Source: Streptomyces formicae (GTDB lineage Bacteria > Actinomycetota > Actinomycetes > Streptomycetales > Streptomycetaceae). From it: DNA of 64,000 bases. The notes under the pieces are model-generated. The model searched no databases, had not been told where the DNA came from, and was given only the letters and a program-made list of their open reading frames with translations. The stretch lies in contig NZ_CP022685.1 in NCBI RefSeq assembly GCF_002556545.1, forward strand, positions 1,550,001 through 1,614,000, in the 5' to 3' direction. Position 1 is the stretch's first letter. Every line of letters starts with the position of its first letter. The translations under genes were made by a program, and so were the position numbers. This document shows positions 16,987 to 29,605 of the stretch, piece after piece.

Positions 16987-17021
16987 GGGTCCGCGGCGGC
17001 AGACGGACCCAGGAGAGCGCG

Positions 17022-18530
<1,509 letters not shown>

Positions 18531-18638
18531 TCAGTGTCCCATGCCCCGGGGGTTGTGCCGCCTGGGACGATCACCCAGGCAGGCCGCGGGGGCGCTGGTC
18601 GGATCGTCCAAGCGGGCCACTGAAGCGGAACGCTCGGC

Positions 18639-19049
18639 TCACTCCTCACCACGCTCCGTGGCGGCCGGTGCGGCGGCCGGGGTGACGGGACCGAGCGCGA
18701 GGACGATCTCCAGACCGGTCTCCGCGCCCCGCCAGTGCTCGACGGCCGAGGAGAACACCTCCTGGGCGATCTCCCACTCCCCCGGCGCGGCCGCCGCGTA
18801 CTCCTGCCACCCGGAGACGACCAGGAGCCGCCCACGCGCGCGTGGCGCCCACGACAGGTCGGTGAGGCAGTCGGCGAGGGCGTCCCAGTTGCGCCCGAAC
18901 CAGTCGGGCAGGCCGAGCCCCCTGGCACACCGCTCCATGAATCCGGTCTTGTCCGTGACCCCGGCCAGGGACAGGGCCGCGGTGGTCCACCCCGCGCCGC
19001 GCGCCGCGTCGAGCACGGGCGCGAGGGGATCGGGCGTCTGCTCGGTCAT
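18639..19049 (-). CDS. Barstar-family ribonuclease inhibitor
   Basis: This 136-residue protein carries the barstar core GLPDWFGRNWDALADCLTDL (about residues 46-65), the acidic/Trp surface that plugs guanyl-specific RNases. Its ATG overlaps the stop of the upstream RNase gene by 4 bases (ATGA at 19046-19049), so the two are translationally coupled. It is presumably the cytoplasmic antidote that protects the producer before export of the RNase. Confidence 0.88.
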   Translation of the reverse strand: MTEQTPDPLAPVLDAARGAGWTTAALSLAGVTDKTGFMERCARGLGLPDWFGRNWDALADCLTDLSWAPRARGRLLVVSGWQEYAAAAPGEWEIAQEVFSSAVEHWRGAETGLEIVLALGPVTPAAAPAATERGEE

Positions 19050-19456
19050 GTCCTCAGCACCGCCTTGAAGGACGCGTAGTGGTCGTCGGTGTAGTAGGTC
19101 TCGCCACCGTCCCCGGTGACGATCCGCCGGGCCCCTCGGTCGCGCTCACCCGGCGTACGGACGGTGTACTCGTGGTAGTAACCGCGCTTGCGCGGCGGCA
19201 ACTCCCGCTCGAAGTTGCTGAAGACGGTGCCGTCCTTGGCGTACGGATAGGGCCCGCCGTCATCGATGCGCCGCAACGTCTCCCGCGCCTCCCGGGGCAA
19301 CTGCCCGGCTTCGACGGTGGCCATGCCACGGGCCCAGGCGGGCGCGGAGGCGGAGGCCGACGCGCCTCCCTCACTGTCGGAGGAACACCCGCTCACCAGC
19401 ACGGCGAAGCAGGCGAGCACCACCCCCAGCACCCGGGGAACAAACCACCTCAACAT
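19046..19456 (-). CDS. Guanyl-specific ribonuclease (RNase Sa/barnase family), lipoprotein
   Basis: This 136-residue protein has a lipoprotein signal peptide with lipobox VSGC (Cys24). An Ala/Ser linker leads to a complete microbial RNase domain resembling RNase Sa. Catalytic residues can be placed by alignment: Glu96 (YYHEYTV), Arg107, Arg111 (RGARRI) and His126 (TDDHYASF). It lacks the two cysteines that form the RNase Sa disulphide. The overlapping barstar gene downstream confirms the toxin/immunity pairing. Anchoring to the outer face of the membrane, rather than free secretion, is the unusual point. Confidence 0.87.
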   Translation of the reverse strand: MLRWFVPRVLGVVLACFAVLVSGCSSDSEGGASASASAPAWARGMATVEAGQLPREARETLRRIDDGGPYPYAKDGTVFSNFERELPPRKRGYYHEYTVRTPGERDRGARRIVTGDGGETYYTDDHYASFKAVLRT

Positions 19457-19481
19457 GCCCCAGATGCTGCCACAGCCCCCG

Positions 19482-19539
19482 TTAGGGGGCGCGGGGAAGC
19501 CCCGTCAGGGGCGCGGGGAACTGCCCGACAAGCCCCCAC
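19482..19539 (+). repeat. Dispersed intergenic repeat, two partial copies in tandem
   Basis: GGGGCGCGGGGAAG at 19485-19499 and GGGGCGCGGGGAACTGCCCG at 19508-19527 lie head to tail in the gap between the RNase start and the 3' end of the SorC regulator. Confidence 0.75.
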
Positions 19540-19555
19540 GCGCCCACAGCCGACC

Positions 19556-20578
19556 TCAGTTGCCGTCCGGGTCCGCCCGGTTCAGCGCGGGCCGAGGCGG
19601 CGACCCGGCCACCAGAAGCTGATCCGCGGCAGCGGTATCGGTCACCAGACTGGTGACGAGCCCGGACCTCAGCACCGCGTCGATCGCGGCGGCCTTCCGC
19701 TGCCCCCCGGCGATGGCGACGACTTCGGGAATCCGTCGAAGCCGATCCGCTTCGACGGTGATGCAGCGCTCCCCGAGGTCGCGCCCCACCCGACGCCCCT
19801 CGGCGTCGAAGAGGTGCGCGGACATCTCGGCGGCGACTCCCAGCGAGGCGTAGTGCGCGCGCTCCTCGTCGCTGAGCATGTCGTGGACCGTGGAGATCCC
19901 CGGCTCCCAGGAGCCGATGGACACCGCCGCGACGGTGACCTTGTCGAAGTACTCGAAGGCCCGCGCGATGCCGGTCTGGTTGCGCAGCGCCGCGGCCGTG
20001 GCCGGGTCCGGCAGCAGCATCGGCGCGTAGATCGGGTGCGCCTCACCGCCGGAGACCTGCGCGGCACGCCGTACCGCCTCGACGGAGCCGCGCTCCGCCG
20101 TGCCCGCGTCGTACACCCCGGTCAGCTGCACGACCGTGCACGGCGGCAGCACGTCGAGCGCCGCCGCCATGTGGATCGTCGAGCGACCCCAGGCGAGGCC
20201 GAGCACGTCGCCCTCGTTGACGAGCTCGCCGAGCAGCCCCGCGGCGACCTCGCCGAGGTTCTCCGGGTCGGGCGACTCGTCGGCGTCGTCCGCCGGGGAC
20301 TCCACCACGACCGCGTGCCGCAGGCCGTAGCGGGCCCGCAGCGCGTCCGAGCGCTCCGCGTCCAGCTCGGCCGGGACCCGGATCTCGATGCGCACGAGAT
20401 CCCGCTCGAGAGCGGTCTCCAGGACCCTGGCCACCTTGAAGCGGCTGACGCCGAACTCCTCGGCGATCTGGATCTTGGACTTGCCCTCGAGGTAGAAGCG
20501 GCGGGCCATGGCCGCCGCCTGCACCAGCTCCGCGGGTCCCATCCGCATGGCTGACCGACCCGCCGACATGGCCGACAC
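19556..20578 (-). CDS. SorC/DeoR-family sugar-binding transcriptional regulator
   Basis: This protein of about 340 residues has an N-terminal HTH (YLEGKSKIQIAEEFGVSRFKVARVLE) and a C-terminal SorC effector domain (GDVLGLAWGRSTIHMAAAL, VQLTGVYDAG, VAIAGGQRKAAAI). GTG 20578 is chosen because GAGGAG sits just upstream; a further in-frame GTG at 20602 lacks a site. SorC proteins respond to phosphorylated sugars. The pentose-phosphate gene rpe ends about 100 bp upstream on the same strand, so a pentose-phosphate-related effector is plausible but unproven. Confidence 0.85.
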   Translation of the reverse strand: MSAMSAGRSAMRMGPAELVQAAAMARRFYLEGKSKIQIAEEFGVSRFKVARVLETALERDLVRIEIRVPAELDAERSDALRARYGLRHAVVVESPADDADESPDPENLGEVAAGLLGELVNEGDVLGLAWGRSTIHMAAALDVLPPCTVVQLTGVYDAGTAERGSVEAVRRAAQVSGGEAHPIYAPMLLPDPATAAALRNQTGIARAFEYFDKVTVAAVSIGSWEPGISTVHDMLSDEERAHYASLGVAAEMSAHLFDAEGRRVGRDLGERCITVEADRLRRIPEVVAIAGGQRKAAAIDAVLRSGLVTSLVTDTAAADQLLVAGSPPRPALNRADPDGN

Positions 20579-20680
20579 GGCGCTCTCCTCACTGCTGTTC
20601 ACAAACTGGGTTCGCCGTTCATCCTTGCAGATCCGGCCTAGTTGATCAGCCCTGAAGGCCTGCGTTCACGTTCCCTTGGC

Positions 20681-21367
20681 TCAGTGGCCGCATGCCCAGG
20701 CGCTTGACGCCGTCTTTGCCTGGGCTTGGGCGCGCAATGAACGTACCGCCTCCGCGGGATCCTCGGCGCCGTAGACGGCGGAGCCCGCGACGAACACGTC
20801 GGCGCCCGCCTCGGCGCAGCGCTCGATGGTGGAGGCCGAGACACCGCCGTCGACCTGCAGCCAGAGCTGGAGGCCGTGCTTGCCGATCAGCTCACGGGTG
20901 CGGCGGATCTTGGGCAGCATGATGTCCAGGAACGACTGCCCGCCGAAGCCCGGCTCGACCGTCATGATCAGGAGCATGTCGAGCTCGGGGAGCAGGTCCT
21001 CGTACGGCTCGATGGGCGTCGCGGGCTTCAGCGCCATGGAGGCGCGGGCGCCCTTGGCGCGGATCTCGCGGGCGAGCCGGACGGGGGCGGCCGCCGCCTC
21101 CGCGTGGAAGGTGACCGATCCCGCGCCCGCTTCGACGTACTGCGGTGCCCAGCGATCGGGGTCCTCGATCATCAGATGGCAGTCCAGCGGCGTGTCCGTC
21201 GCGCGGGCCAGCGACTCTACGATCGGCACCCCGAGCGTGAGGTTCGGGACGAAGTGGTTGTCCATGACGTCGACATGAAGCCAGTCGGCGCCTTCGACGG
21301 CCTTTGCCTCATCGGCAAGGCGGGCGAAGTCCGCGGACAGGATGCTGGGGTTGATCTGCACGGCCAT
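20681..21367 (-). CDS. rpe: Ribulose-phosphate 3-epimerase
   Basis: This 228-residue TIM-barrel enzyme interconverts ribulose 5-phosphate and xylulose 5-phosphate in the pentose phosphate pathway. Family motifs are [32 protein letters not shown] (metal-ligand His and Asp), [22 protein letters not shown] and VDGGVS. The ATG at 21367 gives the normal family length; the frame stays open upstream without coding character. Confidence 0.95.
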   Translation of the reverse strand: MAVQINPSILSADFARLADEAKAVEGADWLHVDVMDNHFVPNLTLGVPIVESLARATDTPLDCHLMIEDPDRWAPQYVEAGAGSVTFHAEAAAAPVRLAREIRAKGARASMALKPATPIEPYEDLLPELDMLLIMTVEPGFGGQSFLDIMLPKIRRTRELIGKHGLQLWLQVDGGVSASTIERCAEAGADVFVAGSAVYGAEDPAEAVRSLRAQAQAKTASSAWACGH

Positions 21368-21501
21368 GCCCCAAGCCTGCCATGCCCGGCGCCGGTTGCT
21401 GACCGCAGTCCAAGCCCTGGGCACAGTGCCTCCCCCGAGGCGGCGCCGCGTGCCATGCTGGGCGGTCCATCGGCACCGCGCACGGCGAGCGGGGGGAAGC
21501 C

Positions 21502-23658
21502 ATGGCGGATGGTCAGCGGGAGACCCGGCGCAAAATCGCGTGGCTGGTGTGCGGGCGGCGCGCCAAGTGGCTGGTGGTGCTCTTCTGGCTGCTGGTGATC
21601 GTCGTGGCGGCACCCCTGGCCCAGAAGCTCACCGACGCCCAGGAGAACGACTCGGAATCCTGGCTGCCAGGGTCCGCCGAATCCACCCAAGTCCTGGCCG
21701 TATCGGACGAGTTCAGGCCCGAGGCGATCCCGGCCGTCGTCGTGTACGCCCGCGAAGACGGCCTCACCGCGCGGGACCGGGCGCGCATCTCCGAGGACGT
21801 ACGCCAGGTGAAGGGTCTCCGCGCGCACGGCATCCGCGGCGCGGAGACCCGCGGCCCCGTCTACGACGCGAAGTCGGGCGCGCGGGCCGCCCAGGTCTTC
21901 GTGCCGATCACGATGGACGCGGAGGGCTGGGAGCGGATCGGGCCCGCGGTCGACTCCATCAGGCAGCGGGTGGGCGAGGGCGGGGACGGACTGGGCGTGC
22001 ACATCACCGGGCCCGGTGGCACGGCCGCGGACTCGGCGGAGGCGTTCGAGGGCATCGACTCGACGCTGCTGTTCTCGGCGGCCGGCATCGTGGTGGTGAT
22101 CCTGCTCCTCACCTACCGCAGCCCCACGCTGCTGCTCGCCCCGCTGGTCTCCGTGATCACCGCGCTGTTCACCGCGCAGGCGCTCGTCTATCTGCTCGCC
22201 GTGCACGCGGACCTCACGGTCAACGGCCAGAGCGCGGGCATCCTGACGGTGCTCGTCTTCGGCGCGGGGACGGACTACGCCCTGCTCCTGGTCGCTCGCT
22301 ATCGCGAAGAGCTGCGCCGCCACGAGGACCGCCACGAGGCGATGGCGCTCGCCCTGCACCGGGCGGGCCCCGCGGTGCTCGCCTCGGGTGCGACGGTCGT
22401 CCTGAGCATGCTGGTGCTGCTCGCCGCCGAGATGAACTCCACCCGCGGCCTCGGTCCGGTCGCCGCGATCGGTGTCGCCGTCGGGCTGCTCGCGATGCTG
22501 TCGCTCTTCCCCGCCCTCCTCGTGATCTTCGGCCGGTGGTTCTTCTGGCCGCTGGTCCCGCACCTGGGCTCCCCCGAGCCGACCGAGCGCGGCCTGTGGG
22601 CCCGCACCGGGCGGCGCATCGCCCGTCGCCCCCGGCTCACCTGGGGCGTCACCGCCGCGGTCCTCGCCCTGCTCTCGCTCGGCCTGCTCCAACTGCGGGC
22701 GGAGGGGCTGAGCAACGCCGACGCGTTCACCGACAAGCCCGACTCGATCACCGGTCAGGAGATCCAGGCCGAGTACTTCCCCGCGGGCTCCGGCGACCCG
22801 CTGGTGATCGTCGCGAACACGGCGCGGAAGGACGAGGTCGCGAAGGCCGTCTCGGACACCAGGGGCGTGGCGGCCAAGAGCGTCGGGCGTCCGCCCGGTA
22901 CGAAGGGCGCGTACGAGGGGCAGGTCCTCCTCGAGGCGACGGCGACCGATCCGTCCGACAGCGCGGCCGCCAAGGACACCGTGGAGCGGGTGCGCGACGC
23001 CGTGCACGCGGTGCCCGGCGCGGACGCGAAGGTGGGCGGCGGCACGGCGGCCCTGCTCGACATGGACCACGCCACGGCCCACGACAACAAGCTGGTGATC
23101 CCGCTGGTCCTGGTCGTGGTCCTGCTGACCCTCGGCGTCCTGCTGCGCGCGGTCGTCGCCCCGCTGCTCCTGATCGCGACGGTGGTCCTGTCCTTCGCCG
23201 CCGCGCTCGGCCTGAGCGCGCTCGCCTTCCGCCACCTGTTCGACTACGCGGCCGAGACCACCGACTTCCCGCTCTTCGTCTTCGTGTTCCTGGTGGCGCT
23301 CGGCATCGACTACAACATCTTCCTGTCCACCCGCATCCGCGAGGAGGCGGGGCGACAGGGCACCCGCGCGGGCGTCCTGACGGGCCTCGCCGCGACCGGC
23401 GCGGTGATCACCTCGGCCGGGCTCGTCCTCGCGGGCACGTTCGCCGCCCTCGGCACGCTCCCGCTCGTCGCGTTCGCCGAGATCGGCTTCGCGGTCGCGC
23501 TCGGCGTGCTCCTGGACACCTTCGTCGTACGGTCCGTCCTGGTCACGTCGCTCTTCTGGGACGTGGGACCGAGGGTGTGGTGGCCGCACGCGCTGGCCCG
23601 GCGCGCCGAACCGCCCGCCGCCCCGTCCGCTACGCGGCGGCCGTCAGATACCGCGTGA
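21502..23658 (+). CDS. MMPL/RND-family membrane transporter
   Basis: This 718-residue protein has the RND duplicated layout: one TM, a large extracytoplasmic loop, a TM bundle (about residues 185-360), a second loop and a second bundle (about 525-690). Typical MMPL segments are [22 protein letters not shown] and [22 protein letters not shown], where the Asp-Tyr pairs are the proton relay. ATG 21502 follows GGGGGGAAG. Its 3' end overlaps the convergent TetR gene by 29 bp. The cargo, a lipid or drug, is unknown. Confidence 0.9.
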   Translation: MADGQRETRRKIAWLVCGRRAKWLVVLFWLLVIVVAAPLAQKLTDAQENDSESWLPGSAESTQVLAVSDEFRPEAIPAVVVYAREDGLTARDRARISEDVRQVKGLRAHGIRGAETRGPVYDAKSGARAAQVFVPITMDAEGWERIGPAVDSIRQRVGEGGDGLGVHITGPGGTAADSAEAFEGIDSTLLFSAAGIVVVILLLTYRSPTLLLAPLVSVITALFTAQALVYLLAVHADLTVNGQSAGILTVLVFGAGTDYALLLVARYREELRRHEDRHEAMALALHRAGPAVLASGATVVLSMLVLLAAEMNSTRGLGPVAAIGVAVGLLAMLSLFPALLVIFGRWFFWPLVPHLGSPEPTERGLWARTGRRIARRPRLTWGVTAAVLALLSLGLLQLRAEGLSNADAFTDKPDSITGQEIQAEYFPAGSGDPLVIVANTARKDEVAKAVSDTRGVAAKSVGRPPGTKGAYEGQVLLEATATDPSDSAAAKDTVERVRDAVHAVPGADAKVGGGTAALLDMDHATAHDNKLVIPLVLVVVLLTLGVLLRAVVAPLLLIATVVLSFAAALGLSALAFRHLFDYAAETTDFPLFVFVFLVALGIDYNIFLSTRIREEAGRQGTRAGVLTGLAATGAVITSAGLVLAGTFAALGTLPLVAFAEIGFAVALGVLLDTFVVRSVLVTSLFWDVGPRVWWPHALARRAEPPAAPSATRRPSDTA

Positions 23659-24253
23659 CCATGGCGACGAGCTCGTCCTCGAGACGCGCGACGTCGACGG
23701 ACCGCGGCGCGGCGACGAGCTGGTGCACGACGGTCTCCACCGTGACCACGACGAGCTGGGCGGCCACCTCGACATCGGTGACCCGGACCTCGGGATGGCG
23801 CGCGAGCAGGTCCCGCGTGAACTCCACCCGCTCCCGCGCGTGCCGGTTGAGCCTCTCCAGGAGCTCGGGGACGCGCGGCGTCTGCTCCATCATGACCTGG
23901 AGCAGCTTCGGGTCGTCGAGGTGGTTGCCGATCACGGAACGCACGAATCCGCGCATGGTCGCCTCGATCGAGTCGGGCTGGTCGCTCTCCTGGTGCTCCT
24001 TCAGCGAGAGCACCCCCGCGTCGAGGTGCTGGGTCATCAGCTCGACCAGGATCGCGTCCTTGTTCGGGTAGTACTGATACAGCGAACCGATGGAGATCCG
24101 TGCCTGCGCCGCGATCCGGTTCGTGGTCCCCGCCGCGTACCCGTGTTCGGCGAAAACGTGAGCAGCCGCCGTGAGGATCCGCTGCCGGGTGAGCTCGGCC
24201 CGCGCCTGACGCGGCTGTTTACGTGCGCGGAACGAGTGCCGGTCCGCCCCCAT
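23630..24253 (-). CDS. TetR-family transcriptional regulator
   Basis: This 207-residue regulator has the TetR HTH (RQRILTAAAHVFAEHGYAAG, then TNRIAAQARISIGSLYQYYPNK, about residues 22-65) and a C-terminal all-helical domain resembling TetR_C effector domains. ATG 24253 follows GGAGGG. It is convergent with, and overlaps, the MMPL gene and diverges from the flavoprotein/reductase pair. A near-palindrome sits in the divergent gap. Confidence 0.88.
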   Translation of the reverse strand: MGADRHSFRARKQPRQARAELTRQRILTAAAHVFAEHGYAAGTTNRIAAQARISIGSLYQYYPNKDAILVELMTQHLDAGVLSLKEHQESDQPDSIEATMRGFVRSVIGNHLDDPKLLQVMMEQTPRVPELLERLNRHARERVEFTRDLLARHPEVRVTDVEVAAQLVVVTVETVVHQLVAAPRSVDVARLEDELVAMVTRYLTAAA

Positions 24254-24294
24254 GTCGCCCTCCTGGCAGCGCCCTCAACGCGAGTAGCGCGTGA

Positions 24295-24312
24295 TGCGAG
24301 TAATTGCTCACA
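24295..24312. promoter_or_regulatory. Candidate TetR operator
   Basis: TGCGAGTAATTGCTCACA is an 18-bp imperfect palindrome (14 of 18 symmetric) in an unusually AT-rich spot, 42 bp upstream of the tetR start. Confidence 0.4.
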
Positions 24313-24400
24313 ATGGTGCCACGACCTGCGCGTACGAGGCGTACTCCCGATACGAGTGCGCGAGCTGACGCGCCCAGTGCCACCCACCCGAGGAGCCTTC

Positions 24401-25030
24401 GTGACGCATGCCGCCATCCGCCCCCGACGGCTGTCCCCGGCCGAGGTCCGCGAGAAGCTCGGATCGCCGGACGCCGGGATCGAGGCGAAGATCCTCGACC
24501 GCGTCGACGAGCACTTCCGCCGCTTCATCGCGCACTCCCCCTTCCTCACCCTGGCGACGGCCGACGCGGCGGGGCGCGCCGACTGCTCGCCGCGCGGCGA
24601 CTACCCGGGCTTCGTGAAGGTGCTCGACGAGCACACGCTCGCGATGCCCGACCGGCCGGGCAACAAGATCGCCGACTCCTTCCGCAACCTCGCGGAGAAC
24701 GACGGGGTCGGGCTCTGCTTCTTCGTCCCCGGAGTGCGCGAGGTCCTCCGCATCAACGGCAGCGCGTACCCCACCGATGATCCCGACGTGCTCGCCCGGA
24801 TGCACACCGAAGGCAAGGAGGCCGTCCTCGCGATCGTCATCGAGGTGGAGGAGGGCTACTTCCACTGCGGCCGGGCGCTGGTCCGCTCCCGCCTGTGGGA
24901 CCCGGCGAGCCAGGCGCTGGCCGACGAGATCCCCTCGGCGGGCGAACTCGTCGCCGCGCAGATGGGCCTGGGCATCGACCCCAAGCTCATCGACGAGGGC
25001 CTCGAGGACGCGTACCACTCGCTCTACTGA
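24401..25030 (+). CDS. Pyridoxamine 5'-phosphate oxidase-like FMN protein (MSMEG_1061-type)
   Basis: This 209-residue split-beta-barrel flavoprotein starts at GTG 24401 with AGGAG at 24391. Characteristic segments are FIAHSPFLTLATADAAGRADCSPRGD, MPDRPGNKIADSFRN, VRINGSA-like LRINGSAY and GYFHCGRALVRSRLW. The subgroup is not the vitamin B6 enzyme; its reaction is unknown and probably a redox or reductase function with FMN or F420. It is followed after 94 bp by a PDR-type reductase on the same strand, which could supply electrons. Confidence 0.82.
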   Translation: MTHAAIRPRRLSPAEVREKLGSPDAGIEAKILDRVDEHFRRFIAHSPFLTLATADAAGRADCSPRGDYPGFVKVLDEHTLAMPDRPGNKIADSFRNLAENDGVGLCFFVPGVREVLRINGSAYPTDDPDVLARMHTEGKEAVLAIVIEVEEGYFHCGRALVRSRLWDPASQALADEIPSAGELVAAQMGLGIDPKLIDEGLEDAYHSLY

Positions 25031-25124
25031 GACCCGCGTGCCGGGGCCTGCTCACTGAGGCCCGCCGCACCATCCGCCGAACGACCCGACCGCTTAACCG
25101 ATCCCTCCCGAGGTGAATCACACG

Positions 25125-26039
25125 ATGCAGGTGCAGCACACCGTCATCGACCGCGTCGAACAAGTGGCCGATGACGTCGTCTCGCTCGTCCTGCGCGGCG
25201 CCACAGGCCCCCTGGAGCCCTGGGAACCGGGCGCGCACGTCGACCTGACGCTGCCGAACTGGCTCACCCGCTCGTACTCACTGTGCGGGGACCCCGCCGA
25301 CCGCGAGCGCTATCGCGTGGCGGTGCGCCTGGACCCGCTCAGCCGGGGCGGCTCGGAGTACATCCACCACTACCTGCGTCAGGGCCGCGCGCTCGACGTC
25401 TCGCCGCCCCGCAACCACTTCCCCTTGCTGCCCGCCCCGGAGTACCTCTTCCTCGCGGGCGGAATCGGCGTCACGCCTCTCCTCCCCATGCTCTCCGCGG
25501 CCGTCGACGCGGACGTCCCCGCCACCTTCGTCTACGTGGGGCGGTCGGCCTCGACCATGCCCTTCGCCGACGAACTGCGGGCCCGCCACGGCGACCGGGT
25601 GCGGCTCGTGGCCACGTCCCGGGACCACAGGCCGGACCTCGCGGCCCTGGCCGCCGACCTCGCGCCCGGCGCGCTCGTCTACTGCTGCGGCCCTGCCCCG
25701 ATGCTCAGCGCGGCGCAGGCCGCCTTCCCCGCCGAGCGACTCCACACGGAACGCTTCCGCCCGGCCGCGCGGACCTTCGCCCCGAACACCGCCTTCGAGG
25801 CGGTGTGCGCACGCTCGGGAGGAACGGTCCAGGTCGGCGCCGACCAGTCCCTCCTCGACGCCTTGGCCCGCGCAGGGCGCCCGGTGATGTCGGGCTGCCG
25901 CGAGGGCGTCTGCGGCAGCTGCGAACTCACCGTGCTCTCCGGCACCCCGGAACACCGCGACGACATCGGCGCCCCCACGGGCCGCATGTACGCGTGCGTC
26001 TCGCGGGCCCTCACGCCGGAACTGCGCCTGGACATCTGA
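25125..26039 (+). CDS. PDR/VanB-type FMN / [2Fe-2S] oxidoreductase
   Basis: This 304-residue phthalate-dioxygenase-reductase-like protein has an N-terminal FMN-binding barrel with the RSYSL motif, an NAD(P) domain (LFLAGGIGVTPLLPML, YCCGPAPML), and a C-terminal plant-type ferredoxin domain. The [2Fe-2S] ligands appear as SGCREGVCGSCELTV plus a distal Cys (MYACVSR). ATG 25125 has GAGGTGA eight bases upstream. It probably works with the preceding flavoprotein gene. Confidence 0.9.
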   Translation: MQVQHTVIDRVEQVADDVVSLVLRGATGPLEPWEPGAHVDLTLPNWLTRSYSLCGDPADRERYRVAVRLDPLSRGGSEYIHHYLRQGRALDVSPPRNHFPLLPAPEYLFLAGGIGVTPLLPMLSAAVDADVPATFVYVGRSASTMPFADELRARHGDRVRLVATSRDHRPDLAALAADLAPGALVYCCGPAPMLSAAQAAFPAERLHTERFRPAARTFAPNTAFEAVCARSGGTVQVGADQSLLDALARAGRPVMSGCREGVCGSCELTVLSGTPEHRDDIGAPTGRMYACVSRALTPELRLDI

Positions 26040-26063
26040 GCGGCCCGTCGCCCTCCCCGCCCG

Positions 26064-29398
<3,335 letters not shown>

Positions 29399-29479
29399 CG
29401 CGCCCACCCTGCCGACTGCCCTCTTCCGTCCCGCTTCGTGCCGGGCGGCAGAGGGCAGTCGTGTGCTCGGCACGGACGT

Positions 29480-29520
29480 GCCCCGAAGGGACGCGGGGAA
29501 CTGCGCGACCAGCCTCGACG
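29480..29520 (+). repeat. Dispersed intergenic repeat, copy 7
   Basis: GGGACGCGGGGAACTGCGCG followed by ACCAGCCTCGACG, between the HTH gene and the 3' end of priA. Confidence 0.75.
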
Positions 29521-29545
29521 GCGCGGCGGAACGGCACATCGCGGC

Positions 29546-29605
29546 GCCTCCGTGGACAGGCGGGGCCGCACCGCCGCCTCCGTGGACAGGCGGGGCCGCA
29601 CCGAC
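29546..29605. repeat. 30-bp tandem duplication at priA 3' border
   Basis: A unit beginning GCCTCCGTGGACAGGCGGGG occurs at 29546-29575 and again at 29576-29605 with one mismatch. The second copy ends directly at the priA stop codon (29606-29608). Confidence 0.8.

Larger units (their letters stand above)
16669..17021. other. Intergenic region permease / guaB1
   Basis: The 353-bp gap has no credible gene. From left to right it contains the permease leader with AAGGAG, four phased TTGCGC boxes (16819-16896), the guaB1 terminator hairpin (16925-16954), and a dispersed-repeat copy reaching almost to the guaB1 stop. Confidence 0.6.

Noticed and set aside
21217..23589. 790-codon minus-strand frame across the MMPL gene
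   Set aside because: Composition (R, D, H, Q, G rich) is antisense shadow; no domain pattern. Only its last part, in frame with rpe, is partly real.
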